Source: Alistipes sp. (GTDB taxonomy: Bacteria > Bacteroidota > Bacteroidia > Bacteroidales > Rikenellaceae). Taken from it: DNA of 64,000 nt. Both the position numbers and the translations under genes were made by a program. The stretch spans positions 23,723 to 87,722 of the forward strand of contig JAFQRH010000009.1 of the NCBI GenBank assembly GCA_017410165.1, in the 5' to 3' direction. Within the stretch, counting starts at the first letter, position 1, and every line of letters begins with the position of its first letter. Below the pieces are notes generated by a model that searched no databases, was not told the origin of the DNA, and saw only the letters and a list, made by a program, of their open reading frames with translations. Positions 16,353 to 25,475 of the stretch are shown one piece after another.

Positions 16353-17630
16353 TTACAGACGAGAGAGCAGATAGGCGCGCAAGTCGCTCCAACGATAATA
16401 GACACCGCACATCGGAGTAGCAACAGATGCATCGAGCACTTGTTCGCACTCGTTATGCAGCACCTTGACAAGCACATCGCCCTGCTTATTACGATAGAAG
16501 ACAAGTTGGATATTGGCTGCCATTGGCGTAACGCGGTTGCACTGCCAATAGCGGCCGACATTGGCAAAATCGTCGGTAACGATATTGCCACACGGTATGC
16601 CGAGTATGGCCACCAACGGAATAACCGTCACATCGTGGGCAAAACGCAGTGTTGCCTGCTCGTCGCCCGTAGCAATAGCGCGGTCGGCGGTCTCGACAAT
16701 ATTGCGCACAAGCGGTTTGATGCCCGACAAAACAGCATCGGCAAAGGGTTTCGATGGGCCGGTCAGCGCATAACGGCGAATATTTGATGCACGCCACACG
16801 GCAGCGAGTTCCTCCTCGGTAAAGAGGTACTGCTGCGGATTGATACCCACGTGAGGCGTCGAGCCAAAGATGGCGTTGGCAAGGAATGTATCGAACATAA
16901 AGTCGTTGGTACTCTCTATGCTCGCAGCAACCTTCGAGCCCTCGCGGAACAGACGCTTCATAAATGCACGCTGATCGGGCATATAGGCGCGACGCAACGA
17001 GTCGCTATACGGGATGGAGGTCTGCTTGACACTATTCAGTCCGGCGTATGCTTTCAGGTAGCCATTTGCGGCGCTCGACTCCACACGCACGTCAAGTTCC
17101 GGATTGAGGCGCACCAACTCCGTAACGGCTGCCGACATCGAGAGGATACAGCGCGGAACGATAGTCGAGCGGCAATCGACAAAGCAGCGACGCGAGCCCT
17201 TTGTAGAGAAAATCTCGGGATAGTTGCGGTACATTCGGCGGGCAATATCGCGATGTTGCTCGGCACCGAGTGGCGAGAGTTCGCCTCCACGGCCCTCGGC
17301 ATCCTTCGCAGCGCGACTCCACTCGGCGTAGTAACGCTCGCCAATATCGGTCAGTTCGCCCGCCTCGTGAGCACGGCGCAGTACATCGAGTTGCGAGTCG
17401 TACAACGCAGACGAGGTGTGCCAACGCGAGCCGTGACGCGACAGATGGCTGATATAAAACGGCTTATAGCCCTTTGGCGCAGGAGTTTGCGGTGTGATAT
17501 TCTCAACCGGATAGGGACGATAGAGCTCGAAACCATACAACGGGTCGAGGAGTTTTGTCTCGGCGGCATTTTGAGCCGACAAGCCGAGCACAGCAACGAG
17601 TGCAAGTGCGAAAAGCGTGAGTCGTTTCAT
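16353..17630 (-). CDS. Histidine-type acid phosphatase (branch 2)
   Basis: 425 residues with a signal peptide (MKRLTLFALALVAVLGLSAQ). ISHLSRHGSRWHT carries the RHGxR nucleophile motif (His about 67), and RFAHDVTVIPL supplies the HD proton-donor motif near residue 325. The family includes phytases and glucose-1-phosphatases; a periplasmic phosphomonoesterase role is secure, the substrate is not. It overlaps the stop of the upstream CyuA-like gene by one base (TAATG), so the two are translationally coupled. Confidence 0.88.
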   Translation of the reverse strand: MKRLTLFALALVAVLGLSAQNAAETKLLDPLYGFELYRPYPVENITPQTPAPKGYKPFYISHLSRHGSRWHTSSALYDSQLDVLRRAHEAGELTDIGERYYAEWSRAAKDAEGRGGELSPLGAEQHRDIARRMYRNYPEIFSTKGSRRCFVDCRSTIVPRCILSMSAAVTELVRLNPELDVRVESSAANGYLKAYAGLNSVKQTSIPYSDSLRRAYMPDQRAFMKRLFREGSKVAASIESTNDFMFDTFLANAIFGSTPHVGINPQQYLFTEEELAAVWRASNIRRYALTGPSKPFADAVLSGIKPLVRNIVETADRAIATGDEQATLRFAHDVTVIPLVAILGIPCGNIVTDDFANVGRYWQCNRVTPMAANIQLVFYRNKQGDVLVKVLHNECEQVLDASVATPMCGVYYRWSDLRAYLLSRL

Positions 17631-18916
17631 TATTTTTCGGTCATTATTTTCAGAATCAGTTTATCGGTCTCGCGCATTCCCGTACGGCCGATGGTCGTCA
17701 GGTTGCGAATACAGCAATCGACATCGTCGTCGATAATTCCTTCGAGTGAGGTCGTGTGGCGATGGTCCATAGCCAGAGCCGCCGAGAGGACTGCCGTAGC
17801 CACACCGCTGGTCACTTTGAGCGAACAGCTCGGCTTGGCTCCGTCGCAAATCATACCCGTAAGGTTGGCAACCATATTCTTCACCGCGTAGGTCACCTCC
17901 TCGTAGCCACCACCCATAAGTCGCGTAATACCGCAACTCGAACCCGTAGCAGCAACCACGCAACCGCACAAGGCGGAGAGTCGGCCCAAACTACGTTTGA
18001 TATAGATGACGGTCAGGTGGCTGAGCGCAAGCGCACGCAACAACGCCTCGCGCGACACATTATGCGCACGAGAGAAGACAACCACCGGAACAGTTGCCGA
18101 GATGCCCTGATTGCCACTACCCGAGTTGCTCATAACGGGCACCATTGCACCACTCATACGCGCATCGCACGCGCCACTCGTATAGGAGAGAATCTTCGTA
18201 AAGAGCGTATCGCCAAAGACTCCGCTCGTCGCCTCGTCGCGCAACATACGACCCAAGCCGTGACCATACGAGCCCGTGAACGATAACTCGGCCGCCGCAA
18301 TATTCATCTCGGCCGCCTGCCACAAAAACTCGATTTGCTCCAACGGCACACTCTCGGCATAGTCATAAACGCGGCGCATCGTGAGCGCAAGCGAATCCGT
18401 CTGTTCGTCGCCCGTCGCCGCCGTCGCGCCCTCCGCCGCGCAGAGCAATTCGCCGTTATGCGACACCTCGACAAAGCAGGTATGCGAGCCGGCAATCACA
18501 GCCGTAGCACAATCGTTGCCGCACGCAACCGTCGTCTTGATGTAGAGCATCTCCGAAGTCTCGCGGTCGATATCAATACGCACGTCCGCACTCTGCAAGA
18601 ACTCCTTTGCCTGCTCGACCGCCTCAGGTGTCGTATCGCGCAGCACCTCCAAAGCGTACTCCGAGCGACCGATGACCGCACCCAATGCAACGGCAATCGG
18701 GAGGCCCGTCATACCCGTATTCGGAATGCCGACGCCCATAGCGTTTTTGTAGATATTGGGCGAGAGCAGCACCTCTACCCTATCAGGTCGGCACGCAAGC
18801 GTCTCGCACGCCTTTGCCACGCACAGAGCGACCGCAATCGGCTCCGTACATCCGATTGCCGGCACAACCTCACGAGTGATAAGGTCGGTAATCTCGGCAA
18901 ATTCTTTTGTTGTCAT
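17630..18916 (-). CDS. L-cysteine desulfidase / UPF0597 (serine dehydratase alpha-like)
   Basis: 428 residues of the UPF0597/CyuA family, related to the iron-sulfur L-serine dehydratase alpha chain. Recognised from EVVPAIGCTEPIAVALCVAK, the NIYKNAMGVGIPNTGMTG block, and the glycine-rich SNSGSGNQGISATVPV. Conserved cysteines (GCTEP, and ICDGAKPSC) could bind a 4Fe-4S cluster. Such enzymes break down L-cysteine to pyruvate, ammonia and sulfide; the substrate here is inferred. Confidence 0.87.
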   Translation of the reverse strand: MTTKEFAEITDLITREVVPAIGCTEPIAVALCVAKACETLACRPDRVEVLLSPNIYKNAMGVGIPNTGMTGLPIAVALGAVIGRSEYALEVLRDTTPEAVEQAKEFLQSADVRIDIDRETSEMLYIKTTVACGNDCATAVIAGSHTCFVEVSHNGELLCAAEGATAATGDEQTDSLALTMRRVYDYAESVPLEQIEFLWQAAEMNIAAAELSFTGSYGHGLGRMLRDEATSGVFGDTLFTKILSYTSGACDARMSGAMVPVMSNSGSGNQGISATVPVVVFSRAHNVSREALLRALALSHLTVIYIKRSLGRLSALCGCVVAATGSSCGITRLMGGGYEEVTYAVKNMVANLTGMICDGAKPSCSLKVTSGVATAVLSAALAMDHRHTTSLEGIIDDDVDCCIRNLTTIGRTGMRETDKLILKIMTEK

Positions 18917-18923
18917 ATCGAAA

Positions 18924-19880
18924 CTATTTTACAAGATACCAAATATACACGGCGTAGGTGGCCAGATAGACCAAGCCCTCTCCCCACGTAATGCGACGAT
19001 GGCCAACCACCAATGCCGACACCAACACAGCCAATGCCGCAGCGTCCATAACGGCAACATCGACCATTGTAATATCGCTCATCTGCAACGGCATAATGGT
19101 CGAACAGAGGCCGAGAATCAGCAAAATATTGGCGATATTCGAGCCAAGCACATTACCCAATGCCAACGCCGTATGGCCTTTGAGCACCGCAGCCAAACTT
19201 GCCGCCAACTCCGGTAGCGACGTGCCACCCGCCAAAATCGTAATGGCAATAACCGACTCGCTCACGCCAAGCGAACGTGCAATCTCGGTTGCTGAGTTGA
19301 GCGTCAGCGTTGCACCGTAAATCAGACCTCCAAGGCCGAAAACAATCATTCCGAGCGAACGCCACCACACAAACGGTGCAGTGCTCTGCGTTGGCTCTTC
19401 ATTCGGCTCGTTCGGCTCATTCGGCTCGGCATTTACCTCCTGTCGGCTTACACGATACGAGAAGACAAGAACGCCTACGTAGAGCAACAACATCACGATA
19501 CCCTCCACACGCGAGAGCGACCCATTCCACAACAGTGCAGTGAGCAACAGCGAGGTTACGATGCACATCGGAGCATCAATACGGATATTGTTGCGCGTAA
19601 AAAGCACCGGCGCAAAGAGTGAACATACGCCCAAAATCAGAAATACATTGAAGATATTCGAGCCGACTACGTTACCAATAGCCACATCGGCGTTACCCAC
19701 GATGGTCGAAGCCGTACTCACGGTGAGTTCCGGCAGCGACGTTCCGACCGCGACAATCGTCATACCAATCAAATACTCCGAGATACGAAGGCGTTTGGCA
19801 ACTGCCACCGAGCCATTCGTGAGCCACGTTGCACCCACAGTGAGTAGCGTAAGGCCAATAGCCAAAAATAACCAAGCCAT
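18924..19880 (-). CDS. Calcium/sodium antiporter (YrbG/CaCA family)
   Basis: 318 residues, about ten transmembrane helices in two inverted halves, each with the alpha-repeat motif: VAVGTSLPELTVS with GNVVGSNIFN in the first, and LAGGTSLPELAASL with GNVLGSNIAN in the second. These glutamates and asparagines form the Ca2+/Na+ site. A short acidic stretch rich in NEPNEP separates the halves on the cytoplasmic side. It lies 7 bases upstream of the CyuA-like gene, so likely the first gene of that three-gene operon. Confidence 0.93.
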   Translation of the reverse strand: MAWLFLAIGLTLLTVGATWLTNGSVAVAKRLRISEYLIGMTIVAVGTSLPELTVSTASTIVGNADVAIGNVVGSNIFNVFLILGVCSLFAPVLFTRNNIRIDAPMCIVTSLLLTALLWNGSLSRVEGIVMLLLYVGVLVFSYRVSRQEVNAEPNEPNEPNEEPTQSTAPFVWWRSLGMIVFGLGGLIYGATLTLNSATEIARSLGVSESVIAITILAGGTSLPELAASLAAVLKGHTALALGNVLGSNIANILLILGLCSTIMPLQMSDITMVDVAVMDAAALAVLVSALVVGHRRITWGEGLVYLATYAVYIWYLVK

Positions 19881-19918
19881 AATTTATTGTTTTTTTATTG
19901 TTATAATCTCAATCTGTT

Positions 19919-20210
19919 TGCCATTTTGGTCGCCATTTGGTCGCCGTTTGGTTGCCATTTAGTCACCATTTGGTCGCCGTTTTGGGCACCATATGTTCTC
20001 CATTCGGTCGCCATTCGGTCACCCGACTGCTATGCGCACAAGCGAAACCACTTGTTGGCTCGTCCGACCGCAACTATTCGCTTTTGCCCGAACGCACCCA
20101 TTTGCTTTCATCCGACCGTGGCCACCGGTTTGCTTGTCCAACCGTAGCCATTGGCTTGCTCACCATGCCGCAACTATTTGCTTTCGCCTAGCCGTAGCCA
20201 CTCGCCGACA
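19919..20210. repeat. 11-bp and about 25-bp degenerate tandem repeats
   Basis: From 19,919 to about 20,029 the sequence is roughly nine degenerate copies of GCCATTTGGTC (period 11, occasionally 12). From about 20,050 to 20,210 a second series of about six units resembling TTTGCTTTCRTCCGACCGTR, with period 23-27, follows. There is no gene between 19,881 and 20,456; open frames across the repeats have low-complexity translations and are not accepted as coding. Confidence 0.75.
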
Positions 20211-20389
20211 TTCGATGCTGTCATACGCACTTGTAATCCGTGGGCTCACATTCGGGGCGACCACGATATTTATGCCTCAATACGCACGTCACACATAGCG
20301 CACACAATCTACAAAGGTATATTTTTTTGTACAAAAAACCGCATAAATCCCCCGCGAAGAGAAGAATTTTTATAATTTTTTCAAAAATC

Positions 20390-20420
20390 TTTGCAGATTA
20401 TGTTTTTTTATCTATCTTTG
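20390..20420 (+). promoter_or_regulatory. Promoter for tRNA-Phe
   Basis: TTTG (20,390-20,393), 19 bases, TATCTTTG (20,413-20,420): an exact Bacteroidota promoter 36 bases before the tRNA. Confidence 0.75.
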
Positions 20421-20456
20421 CACTCGCAAACGGCGAATAAGCCCGGAGCAAATGAT

Positions 20457-20529
20457 GGTGCCATAGCTCAGATGGTAGAGCAAAGGACTGAAAATCCTTG
20501 TGTCCCCGGTTCGATTCCTGGTGGCACCA
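20457..20529 (+). tRNA. tRNA-Phe (GAA)
   Basis: 73 bases: acceptor GGTGCCA/TGGCACC, D arm GCTC/GAGC, anticodon stem AAGGA/TCCTT around CTGAAAA (anticodon GAA), T arm CCCGG-TTCGATT-CCTGG. No encoded CCA. A mobile island with a tyrosine recombinase begins directly after it, so the 3' half is the likely attachment site. Confidence 0.96.
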
Positions 20530-20553
20530 CTTGAACCAAAGGTTAAAATCAAC

Positions 20554-20590
20554 AAAACGCTGCAAATCAATGATTTGCGGCGTTTTTCTT
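20554..20590 (+). terminator. Terminator after tRNA-Phe
   Basis: AAAACGCTGCAAATCA pairs with TGATTTGCGGCGTTTT (one G-U) and a T-rich run follows. Confidence 0.7.
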
Positions 20591-20642
20591 TTTGTGCTAT
20601 ATACCCATTTAAGGTGTTTTGGAGCAATTGAAAGTGTGCAAA

Positions 20643-20679
20643 TCAGGAACACTTTTGAAAAATCGAAAAGTGTTCCTGA
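20643..20679. repeat. 14-bp inverted repeat before the island integrase
   Basis: TCAGGAACACTTTT and AAAAGTGTTCCTGA form a perfect 14-bp stem with a 9-base spacer, 86 bases upstream of the integrase start. It could be a recombinase/excisionase site or a regulatory hairpin. Confidence 0.6.
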
Positions 20680-20764
20680 ATTAGCGTCTAATTAACCAAT
20701 TTTCAATATTTTACACTACTCTTTATCTGGTTGCGAATTGCACCATTTTTTAATATTTAGAGTT

Positions 20765-21982
20765 ATGATAAAGAGTACATTTTCAATTTTGTTCCTTGTT
20801 CGTAAGTCTCGACAAGGCAAAGGCGGAGAAACCGCTATCACTATGCGTATTACTGTAAACGGCAGATTTACAGAGATGAATACTTTGCGCAAAGTTCCAT
20901 TGTCGCTCTGGGATCAGAAGAAGGAGCGTGCTGTGGGTAAAGGTCCTATCCCGATTGAGATTAACCGCCATCTCGAATCGCTTCGAACACGAGCATACGA
21001 GATTCACAAAGAGTTGATTGAGCGCGATGGCTATGCTGACCCACTGACTATCAAGGAGTATTTGCAGGGCAAGCACATCAGTCAAAAGATGTTTTACTCC
21101 ACATTCGAGGAGCATAACGAGCGAATGGCACAGTTGGTTGGTATCGAGTTCGATGCGGTTACATTGAGCCGTTATAGGCTTTGTCTGCGCTATTTCAAGG
21201 AGATGATGTCCCGCAAGACCAAAGTTGCGGACTTTCCAATTAAGAACCTCAACGGTGAGATGATTCGTGATTTTGAGGCGTTCTTGAAGATTGAGAAGCG
21301 TGTGGCGCAAAATACTATGATTCGTTATATGAAGTGCCTGAAAAAGTGGTAAATCTCGCAATTGCTAACGGCTGGATAACGGTCAATCCATTTGCGGGTA
21401 TCAAGTTCTCGGAGAAAAAAGGTCGTCAAGGATTTTCTAACGATTGAGGAGGTAAATACCATGCGCACCAAGGAGTTCGGCATCGAAAGGCTTGATATCG
21501 TGCGCGATATCTTTATATTTTGCTGCTATACAGGCCTGACATTTATCGATGTCTATAATCTTCGTCCAGAGCATATTACGGAAGATGCACACGGTCGTAA
21601 ATGGATTCATAAACAACGACAAAAGACCGAAGTTGAGTTCTTTGTGCCGCTGTTGGAGTATCCGCTACAACTGATTGAGAAGTATCGCAACCACCCGATG
21701 TGTTGGGCAAACAAAACTGTTTTTCCAGTGTACGCCAATCAGAAGATGAATTCGTACTTGAAGGAGATTGCGGACTTTTGTGGCATTAAAAAGCACCTCA
21801 CGATGCATACAGCCCGATATACATTTGCTACGACAATCACGCTGGCGAATAATGTAAAGTTGGAGAATGTATCGAAGATGCTTGGTCATACGAATACCCG
21901 AATGACACTCCACTACGCCCACATTATGAACGAATCTCTCGCCCAAGAGATGAACAAAGTCGCTGCGATTATAGGGGAATGA
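20765..21982 (+). pseudogene. Tyrosine recombinase (integrase), disrupted by two compensating frameshifts
   Basis: Both ends read in the same frame. Residues 1-196 cover the arm-binding and SAM-like domains; from 21,417 on is the catalytic domain with HTARYTFATT and LGHTNTRMTLHYAHI (Tyr nucleophile). Between about 21,340 and 21,417 the continuing protein (VVNLAIANGWITVNPFAGIK) is in another frame: one base is missing near GAAAAAGTGG and one extra A is present in the six-A run at 21,415-21,420. The likely intact protein would be about 405 residues. As in CTnDOT-type integrases the first catalytic arginine (TGLR) is replaced (TGLTF). Confidence 0.85.
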
Positions 21983-21993
21983 CAAGGTTATAA

Positions 21994-22030
21994 AAAATCA
22001 GTTGGTTAGTGCGACTAACCAACTGATTTT
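21994..22030. terminator. Bidirectional terminator between integrase and TIGR02391 gene
   Basis: AAAATCAGTTGGTTAG pairs perfectly with CTAACCAACTGATTTT around TGCGA. T runs on both sides allow termination from either direction. Confidence 0.8.
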
Positions 22031-22096
22031 ATCTGTCAAATAATAAACTTTATCAACTACCTAATTGTAAATATAGCATAATTACTCTATTGTATA

Positions 22097-22828
22097 TTAA
22101 GCCAATTCATTGTCCAGTTTATGCATGAGCATACTGGCAAAATGCAACTTTCTAATAGCGTCGGCTTTGGAAATAGTTTGATTGTTGTGGGCCTTGGGGT
22201 TTCTAATACCTTTCATTGCCCCTGAAAACATCTCCATATACCCTTGTTGAATATCTCTACCTGTTTCAGTAGATATATCTCCAATTTTTATTATAGGGTT
22301 GTTAGGTGAGAAAGCAGACTGCATAAGCCTTGCACCATCTTTCTCTTCCAGGGCCCTTTCCTTGTATATAGTTTTGACTCTCACATTTATTTCTTTGAAT
22401 GCAGCTTCAACAGCATCTGCATAATGTCCAACATCAAAACGCTCTTTGGCTACAGATGCGATTTGAGGGTGGATATTATCCCATATAGACGATGAATTAT
22501 TATTACTATATCCATTTAGATAGGCAATAGTTGCAATAACTTCACCAAACAAATATGGGTTAATACCATTTTGAGGCGTAGATAATGGTTGCCCAAATTG
22601 ATTCACAGAAATAAAATCAGGCATTTTAAGATTAGGTAATATTGTGTCTCTAAGCCTATCACTAAATACTTTATGTTCTACTGGAACCAAAGGTATCAAT
22701 TTATACAACTCATTGTATAGCTCAGTGTAACTAATATTGTTGCTTTGAATGTGTTGCATATTGATCATATAACGGATACGATCAATAATCTGTTTACAGA
22801 TTTCTAATTGTGCTAAATATCTGTCCAT
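22097..22828 (-). CDS. TIGR02391 (Hypoth_Ymh) family protein, HEPN-like
   Basis: 243 residues. The C-terminal half (FDVGHYADAVEAAFKEINVR ... DIQQGYMEMFSGAMKGIRNP) matches the TIGR02391 family found beside phage-resistance and restriction genes. IRNPKAH has R209 and H214, the RX4H signature of HEPN ribonucleases, with the usual polar residue after Arg. The N-terminal 120 residues are a separate helical region I do not recognise. Its start overlaps the stop of the GIY-YIG gene by one base (TAATG), so it is translationally coupled. Third gene of the operon. Function is inferred: RNA-targeting toxin or defence effector. Confidence 0.78.
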   Translation of the reverse strand: MDRYLAQLEICKQIIDRIRYMINMQHIQSNNISYTELYNELYKLIPLVPVEHKVFSDRLRDTILPNLKMPDFISVNQFGQPLSTPQNGINPYLFGEVIATIAYLNGYSNNNSSSIWDNIHPQIASVAKERFDVGHYADAVEAAFKEINVRVKTIYKERALEEKDGARLMQSAFSPNNPIIKIGDISTETGRDIQQGYMEMFSGAMKGIRNPKAHNNQTISKADAIRKLHFASMLMHKLDNELA

Positions 22829-23655
22829 TACTCTAATTGTGTTCTATAAACCGAATCTAAAGTATTACCATCTTTGTCTTTCCACACGAGCCATCCGTTA
22901 TTACTGCTGCCAATACAGAAGTCAGCTGCTGTACTTGGACTTGTAAATGTCTTATCAGAAGTCATAACAAGTTTATCGCCTTCCACTGCAGCGTACTCAC
23001 TGACTAAGCTATTACGCTTGTCAGACCATTTAAGAGATGGCACAGAGGATTTAGCTATCACACTGCCCTTCAATACAGTAAAACCATTAGAGCTATAAAA
23101 ACCTCTCGCATCGCAACCACGACCTTTGGTATAGAAGATATGCTCCGTCTTTGGTTGTGATACCTCGAAGATACTGCAGCCAATAAATGAGGCTAAAAAC
23201 TTAACATCTTCAAAGAATTCATCCATTGAGTCTTGTTGATATTCGGGCAGGTTTGGTGCCTTGGGAGTCTGCTTATTATCACTAAATACAAAAGTATTCG
23301 CTTTCTTTGCCTCAGCTATTGCCCTATATTCTAGATATTGTACATCGGCTTTGGTCATATCGGCATCTTTCGATACAAATATAAGAGCCTTTTGCCAGAA
23401 CGACTTCTTGCTATCGTGACCCTTTACTCGCTCGCGGAAATTCTCTGTTTCTCCGATATAGGCTTGCGGCTTCGTTGCTTCATCCTCGCCCAACAAAATG
23501 TAAAATGCAGGCTTCTGCAACTTCTCCTGCGTATTGAGATATGCAAGATTTGTGCGTGGCACAACAAACATCTGGCAAATCTTATTGCTGATGAATGCAT
23601 ATTGAATTCCTTTGGGATCTCCGTCAATTAAGTATGTAGTTACTGTTTTGCCCAT
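22828..23655 (-). CDS. GIY-YIG nuclease with C-terminal DUF4357
   Basis: 275 residues. Residues about 48-110 form a GIY-YIG fold with variant motif FYILLGEDEA ... AYIGETENFRERVKGHD, keeping the arginine of the YIG-x-Tyr/Asn-x-R catalytic block. Residues about 175-275 are the DUF4357 domain (GFYSSNGFTVLKGSVIAKSS), commonly attached to GIY-YIG proteins of unknown role in mobile elements. The start overlaps the end of the HEPN gene by 16 bases, and the stop overlaps the next gene by one. Second gene of the operon. Confidence 0.85.
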   Translation of the reverse strand: MGKTVTTYLIDGDPKGIQYAFISNKICQMFVVPRTNLAYLNTQEKLQKPAFYILLGEDEATKPQAYIGETENFRERVKGHDSKKSFWQKALIFVSKDADMTKADVQYLEYRAIAEAKKANTFVFSDNKQTPKAPNLPEYQQDSMDEFFEDVKFLASFIGCSIFEVSQPKTEHIFYTKGRGCDARGFYSSNGFTVLKGSVIAKSSVPSLKWSDKRNSLVSEYAAVEGDKLVMTSDKTFTSPSTAADFCIGSSNNGWLVWKDKDGNTLDSVYRTQLE

Positions 23656-24514
23656 AGTTCCACGATGTGATCAATTTCTATCTTTGGCGAGTTACTTGTT
23701 GTTGCAACTTCGGAAAAAGAATAACTTTTTAGTATATTAGATATCTTTGAATTGCGTTTATCCGTAGGTAGTGAAAGTATTGCTTGATCTGGGATATTGT
23801 ATTGTTTGCAATGACATTTTATAACATTGCATGCGTATTTATCAATATCTATATTTGATATCAAATACCTATCAACGGTCTCAACGAATCTTTGTATACC
23901 TCGAATGAGAGATGCTACTTCCTTAAAAGTCGGACTCTTATGCTCCGAAAAGCTTTGTAGGGATTGTGTAATATCTAGATTGCAGAATAATTCTTTGATT
24001 TTATCAGTATAACTCAATAATATTTTTTTATGTTCAGCTTCAATTTTATTGTCCGCTCCTGAGTGTGTTGTGTTATTCCTCCACTGTATAGCCAGACCTG
24101 TCAAGGACTTGTATATATATCGAATTCAACCTTATGTGTTATGGGTATTACATATTGTGTAAATGTTAATAGTTTCTCGTGAACAAACCTAGATATTCTT
24201 TTATCGTCTAATTTTCTAATAAAATTGTCATTATCAATCAATTTTGGGGACTGATTACATCCTGAAAAATATGAATCTAAGCAATCAATAGCCCAAGCTA
24301 GTGAGGAATTAAGTATATATTGTCTAGTTCTATCAACAGATGATTTCTTGTCCTTAGGATTCCAAGATGTGGAAAAACTTGAAGGACATTTAACTTCATT
24401 GTTATCAATATAGTCTAATCCTATTAGAGCTGTAATCAAAAAATGATTTGCTTGGCCCATTAAACTCTTAAACTTTCTCCGTGATTTACTAATATTTAGA
24501 AATAACTCTGCCAT
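23640..24514 (-). pseudogene. HEPN-type protein split by a frameshift at a TA repeat
   Basis: Two open frames that overlap by 4 bases (24,101-24,104) make one continuous protein of about 290 residues if the frame is corrected at the ATATATATA run 24,112-24,120: the join reads VEFDIY-KSLTGLAIQWRNNTTH. RNNTTH (R145, H150 in the joined numbering) is the RX4H HEPN active-site motif. The true start is taken as ATG at 24,514 (MAELFLNISKSRRKF), since further upstream codons lie in the tRNA-like element. The second frame alone would have to start with TTG. First gene of the operon. It may be dead, phase-variable or frameshift-translated. Confidence 0.65.
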
Positions 24515-24526
24515 AATATTATTAGA

Positions 24527-24619
24527 GGATTTGATGGGAATTGCACCCACATCTCGCACTTTAAAGGCATAACAAATATGCTTTGAAGGAGCGCGCCTTT
24601 ACTATTAGACCACAAATCC
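24527..24619 (-). ncRNA. tRNA-like element upstream of the HEPN operon
   Basis: Read on the minus strand, 93 bases fold as a tRNA-shaped molecule: 7-bp acceptor GGATTTG/CAAATCC; TG; D-like arm GTCT-AATAGTAA-AGGC; T-like arm GTGGG-TGCAATT-CCCAT set directly against the acceptor, with the normal 7-base loop (second base G, not T). In place of a standard anticodon arm there is a long imperfect hairpin (CGC/GCG, CTT/AAG, AAA/TTT, GCATA/TATGC), whose tip can form a 7-base loop ATTTGTT with T at the position of U33 and TTG as the anticodon equivalent. It ends 12 bases before the HEPN start codon, on the same strand. It could be a decayed tRNA or a functional mimic. Confidence 0.45.
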
Positions 24620-24760
24620 CATTAATTTCAATAATGTGTCGTAAAGATATAAAAAAATCCCCAACGATCATCATTCTGAAACAATTTAATTCTTCTCATA
24701 ATATGAAACTGGTTGTAGATTTATAGTACATGACGATTTGAAAGGGCAATGTAAAAATTA

Positions 24761-25270
24761 TTACTTCACCACAACAGCGAAAGTCACTCGACCCTCCTCG
24801 TTGTGCTTAAGGCGGAGGGAGCCACCGTGAAGGCGCACTATTTGGCGCGAAACGGCGAGGCCGATGCCTGAGCCGTCGGTTTTGGTGGTGAAGAATGGGT
24901 GAAGATATTTTCGGCAACCTCGGCAGGGATAGCCTTTCCGTTGTTGGTTATCTCGATTTGAATGCGCTCCTCCGCATCTATCGTTGAGCGGATGGTTATC
25001 TTGCAGTCACAATCCTGCGCCAAGAGTGCCTCAGTGGCGTTTTTCAGGAGATTGACCATCACCTGCGACATCAGCACACGGTCGGCATAGAGCATCGTAT
25101 CTGTGGGCTCGATGCCCGTCTCGACCTCGATACCCTCGTGCGGAATGAGCGACAGCGACTCTGCCACCAACTCCGAGAGGTAGAACGGGGCTTTCTGCGG
25201 TGCAGGGATACGTGTCGGCACGGAACGAGTCGACAGAGCGGAGTAGACGATGGCCTTCTCATTCATTTTA
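24761..25270 (-). pseudogene. Sensor histidine kinase fragment, truncated and frameshifted
   Basis: A HATPase domain remains: N-box VMVNLLKNATEALLAQDCDC, then IEITNNGKAIPAEVAENIFT. The frame then breaks; one base restored near 24,893 gives IFTPFFTTKTDGSGIGLAVS and RQIVRLHGGSLRLKHNEEGR up to a stop at 24,761. The HisKA and sensor regions are missing: upstream of about 25,270 the frame runs into unrelated sequence (to 25,428). Base composition is like the core genome, not the surrounding A+T-rich island. A dead remnant. Confidence 0.8.
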
Positions 25271-25475
25271 TCTTCTATATCATCGAACAACGCAAGACAA
25301 TAAAAGGATACGCCAAGGACGAGATCTTCCAATAAATGACAACGGCGACTGCATTTCTGGTGATATTTTAGAATAAATTGAACATCAGTCATAACAAAAC
25401 CTTTCGTTTTTGCATTATATTGTAACAACGAAAGGTTTTTATTATTAACTTTGAAAAACTAAAACTACAATTACT

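Noticed and set aside
19881..20375. Overlapping 74-101-codon plus-strand frames upstream of tRNA-Phe
   Set aside because: They run through tandem repeats and give low-complexity translations.
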